Assembly: GCA_042090305.1 (NCBI GenBank)
Contig: JBELJQ010000017.1
Span: 1-34,298, forward strand
DNA: 34,298 nt
Direction: 5' to 3'
From: TMED13 sp042090305
GTDB lineage: Bacteria > Pseudomonadota > Alphaproteobacteria > Methylaequorales > Methylaequoraceae
Position numbers and translations under genes: made by a program. Within the stretch, counting starts at the first letter, position 1; every line of letters starts with the position of its first letter. Below the pieces are notes generated by a model that saw nothing but the letters and a program-made list of their open reading frames with translations, had not been told where the DNA came from and did not search any database. Of this stretch, positions 32,218-34,298 are shown one piece after another.

Positions 32218-33284
32218 AATTTCATTAAATTTTTAATTGAATCTTTATTACAATTTATAATCCCTTTTTCAGTGATTAACTTAGTTATATATCTATATGG
32301 AGTTACATCGAATGCAGGATTATAAACTTTTGCCTTATCAAAATAAATACTTCCTTCAATAATTTTAGAATTTTTTCTTATCTTTATAGTTGATAATTCT
32401 TTTTCATTTCTTATTTCAATTGGAACATTTTTTCCATGCTTTAAATTGAGATCAATTGTTGAAGTAGGGAGTGCAACAAAAAAAGGTATATTATTTTCAA
32501 ATGCAGAAAGAGCTTTCAAGTAAGTACCAATTTTATTACAAACATCGCCGTTTGCGACAACTCTATCACTACCTACAATACATAAGTCAACCTTATTTTC
32601 TTGCATAAGATGTCCTCCAGAATTATCTGCTACAATTGTGTATGGCACTTGCTCATTCTTTAATTCCCATGCTGTTAATAATGCTCCCTGATTTCTTGGT
32701 CTAGTTTCATCAACCCATACATGAATCGGAATCCCATTTCTATGTGCTAAAAAAATAGGAGAAATTGCAGTTCCCCAGTCTACAGTAGCTAACCAACCAG
32801 CGTTACAATGAGTTAAAATATTAACAGTTTTTTTCTTTTTTTTATAATATTCTTCAATAATTTTATAACCATTAGTTGCGATTTTTTGACAGTTAATAAT
32901 ATCATTATCTCTGATTGAACGAGCGATTTCGTAGGCTCTCTCTTTTTTATTTTTTATACTATTTTTTTGAATGTTATTAATAGTCTTATCTAATGCCCAC
33001 TTCAGGTTTACAGCTGTTGGTCTCGTATTCAACAGTGAAGAATAAATTTTTTTTAAATATGAATTGGGAGAATCATTTTTTATCAAAGAAAAAACTGCAT
33101 AAGCAGCTGTTACTCCTATCAACGGCGCACCTCTTACCTTCATTTTCTTAATTGCATTACAAAAGTCTGACAAAGTTTTTAGTTCTAAAACCTTGAATTC
33201 AAAAGGAAGTTTTGTTTGGTCAATAATTTTAACAACGCCTTTTTCATCCCAGATTGATGAATAGTTTTTATTTTTTACTTTCAT
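32214..33284 (-). CDS. mtnA: S-methyl-5-thioribose-1-phosphate isomerase MtnA
   Basis: MtnA isomerises methylthioribose-1-phosphate to methylthioribulose-1-phosphate. The 356 residues belong to the eIF2B-alpha/MtnA fold and carry MtnA-specific landmarks: VRGAPLIGVTAAYA (RGAP at 51-54), RPTAVNLKWALD, THCNAGWLATVDWGTA with the catalytic C160, WVDETRPRNQGALLTAWEL, and VGSDRVVANGDVCNKIGTY with the catalytic D240. The positions equal those described for characterised MtnA. It overlaps mtnP by 17 bases upstream and the aldolase by 4 bases downstream, so the three are one translationally coupled unit. Confidence 0.96.
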   Translation of the reverse strand: MKVKNKNYSSIWDEKGVVKIIDQTKLPFEFKVLELKTLSDFCNAIKKMKVRGAPLIGVTAAYAVFSLIKNDSPNSYLKKIYSSLLNTRPTAVNLKWALDKTINNIQKNSIKNKKERAYEIARSIRDNDIINCQKIATNGYKIIEEYYKKKKKTVNILTHCNAGWLATVDWGTAISPIFLAHRNGIPIHVWVDETRPRNQGALLTAWELKNEQVPYTIVADNSGGHLMQENKVDLCIVGSDRVVANGDVCNKIGTYLKALSAFENNIPFFVALPTSTIDLNLKHGKNVPIEIRNEKELSTIKIRKNSKIIEGSIYFDKAKVYNPAFDVTPYRYITKLITEKGIINCNKDSIKNLMKL

Positions 33285-34137
33285 TTAAACTTAAAATATT
33301 TTTCAATCTATTTTTTGCAATTTTGTTACTTTTTGATAGATTTGTAACTAGAGAGTTTTTCGATAAATTTTTAATATTATCATTACATTTTATATTGTTT
33401 AATTTAGATAATTCACTGATTAATTTATTTGCTTTCCCCGAATTATTTTCTAATGTTTTTATAATCTGTTCTATTGTAACATTGTCATGGTCTGGATGCC
33501 AACAATCAAAATCTGTTACCATTGCAACGCTTGCGTAGCATATTCCAGCTTCCATTGAGAGTTTAGCTTCAGGTTGATTTGTCATTCCAATAACATCACA
33601 ACCCCATGATCTGTAAAGTTGCGATTCAGCAAGGGTTGAAAATTGTGGTCCCTCGATACAAATATATGTACCTGATTCGTGAAATTTTATTTTCATCATC
33701 TTAAGACACTTAGCAATTAACAAATTTAAATTTGGGCATGTTGGATCTTTAAAAGGAATATGCGCTACAATATCGCTATCGAAAAAAGTTTTTTCTCTTA
33801 AATAAGTTTTATCTATAAATTGATTAACTATAACAAAATCTCCAGGAATATAATCTTCTCTTAAACTTCCAACTGCCGAAAGTGATACAATATTTTGAAC
33901 ATTCATCTGTTTTAAAATATCTATATTTGCTCTGTAATTGATTTTTGACGGTGATATAGAGTGTTCTTTTCCATGTCTAGGAAGAAAAGCAATATTTTTT
34001 CCATTGAGATTTCCAACGCAGATTTTTGATGATGGTTTGCCATAATCAGATTTTCTTGAAATCCAACTTATATTTTTCAATTCATTAACTTTGTAGAGAC
34101 CGCTTCCACCGATAAAAGCAATTTCAATTTCATCCAT
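33268..34137 (-). CDS. mtnP: 5'-methylthioadenosine phosphorylase MtnP
   Basis: MtnP phosphorolyses methylthioadenosine, a by-product of polyamine and homoserine-lactone synthesis, to adenine and methylthioribose-1-phosphate. The 289 residues are of the PNP/MTAP trimeric type: IGGSGLY near the start, FLPRHGKEHSISPSKINYRANI, VSLSAVGSLREDYIPGDFVI, TYICIEGPQFSTLAESQLYRSWG, VIGMTNQPEAKLSMEAGICYASVAMVTDFDCWH. The aspartates in TDFD are typical of 6-aminopurine users. The ATG is 2 bases after the cytochrome c1 stop. The gene overlaps mtnA by 17 bases. Confidence 0.95.
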   Translation of the reverse strand: MDEIEIAFIGGSGLYKVNELKNISWISRKSDYGKPSSKICVGNLNGKNIAFLPRHGKEHSISPSKINYRANIDILKQMNVQNIVSLSAVGSLREDYIPGDFVIVNQFIDKTYLREKTFFDSDIVAHIPFKDPTCPNLNLLIAKCLKMMKIKFHESGTYICIEGPQFSTLAESQLYRSWGCDVIGMTNQPEAKLSMEAGICYASVAMVTDFDCWHPDHDNVTIEQIIKTLENNSGKANKLISELSKLNNIKCNDNIKNLSKNSLVTNLSKSNKIAKNRLKNILSLNESKK

Positions 34138-34139
34138 TA

Positions 34140-34298
34140 TTAATTAACATCTTTCCATATCTTTCTCTTAACACCCAATAACATTATAGTTAAAAGAATA
34201 AGGAAGAATAATGTTTTAACGCCCAGGCTCTTCCGTTCCTCTAGTTCAGGTTCAGCAGCCCAGGATAAGAATGACGTAACATCTCTTGCAATCTGAAC
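34140..34298 (-). CDS. petC: Cytochrome c1 (bc1 complex), C-terminal fragment cut by window edge
   Basis: The last 52 codons read on the minus strand as a cytochrome c1 C-terminus: VQIARDVTSFLSWAAEPEL, then EERKSLGVK, a hydrophobic membrane anchor (about residues 29-42 of the fragment) and the cytoplasmic KRKIWKDVN ending. The WAAEPELEER segment before the anchor is diagnostic of c1. The N-terminus, with the CXXCH haem site, lies beyond the window. The stop is 2 bases before mtnP, so the MTA-salvage genes may be transcribed from the pet operon, an order also seen in other Alphaproteobacteria. Confidence 0.88.
   Translation of the reverse strand, partial: VQIARDVTSFLSWAAEPELEERKSLGVKTLFFLILLTIMLLGVKRKIWKDVN

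Noticed and set aside
33254..33538. 94-codon plus-strand frame opposite mtnP
   Set aside because: Antisense shadow of conserved MtnP and of the mtnA/mtnP overlap.
1..34298. Mobile elements, prophage, CRISPR arrays or toxin-antitoxin modules
   Set aside because: I saw no transposase, integrase, regularly spaced direct repeats or defence genes; all large genes are housekeeping or metabolic.

Overview
The window is a gene-dense, very AT-rich bacterial chromosome segment. Gene content and order point to a low-GC, probably marine, alphaproteobacterium. The evidence is several neighbourhoods I know from that class: yqeY-dnaG-rpoD, carA-carB-greA, uvrC-pgsA-moaD-moaE (here with mobB and moeA inserted), ybjN-proC, lgt-midA-pgeF, prs-rplY-pth-ychF, and cytochrome c1 followed by mtnP. 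AT-biased codons (many AAA, ATT, AAT), tiny intergenic gaps, about 16 overlapping gene junctions, few Shine-Dalgarno sequences, and no insertion sequence, prophage or CRISPR suggest a streamlined genome. Lineages such as SAR11-like or HIMB59/AEGEAN-169-like bacteria would fit, but I cannot resolve this from the sequence alone.

Layout. 1-4334 (minus): a tRNA with a CAU anticodon cut by the window edge, the primary sigma factor rpoD, primase dnaG and a GatB/YqeY protein. 4426-10251 (plus): both carbamoyl-phosphate synthetase subunits, GreA and thioredoxin reductase. 10256-12364 (minus): a PanE/ApbA-family reductase and an aspartate-type aminotransferase. 12452-15161 (plus): uvrB overlapping a FolM/PTR1-like SDR. 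15162-15456: the only long non-coding stretch, containing a 10-N assembly gap, several inverted repeats and a T17 run. 15457-20238 (plus): uvrC, pgsA, mobB, moeA, moaD and moaE, every junction overlapping. 20240-21109 (minus): ilvE. 21197-23168 (plus): an OmpR/EnvZ-type two-component pair. 23171-24474 (minus): proC and ybjN. 24556-31598 (plus): a small membrane protein, hldD, lgt, midA, pgeF, prs, rplY, pth and ychF. 31588-34298 (minus): a FucA-like class II aldolase, mtnA, mtnP and the C-terminus of cytochrome c1.

How they work together. Most genes are housekeeping: replication and transcription initiation, pyrimidine/arginine precursor supply, nucleotide excision repair (two of the three Uvr subunits), phospholipid and lipoprotein synthesis, LPS heptose, PRPP and translation quality control. 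Two blocks are more informative. One is a compact late molybdenum-cofactor cluster: molybdopterin synthase MoaD/MoaE plus the insertion and nucleotide-addition proteins MoeA and MobB. The other is the mtnP-mtnA-aldolase set downstream of cytochrome c1. It matches the gene set of the methylthioadenosine 'DHAP shunt' rather than the classical methionine salvage pathway, and is the most biologically interesting signal here. The best non-coding signal is the structured intergenic region before uvrC, which could hold a small RNA or terminator but is interrupted by the assembly gap.
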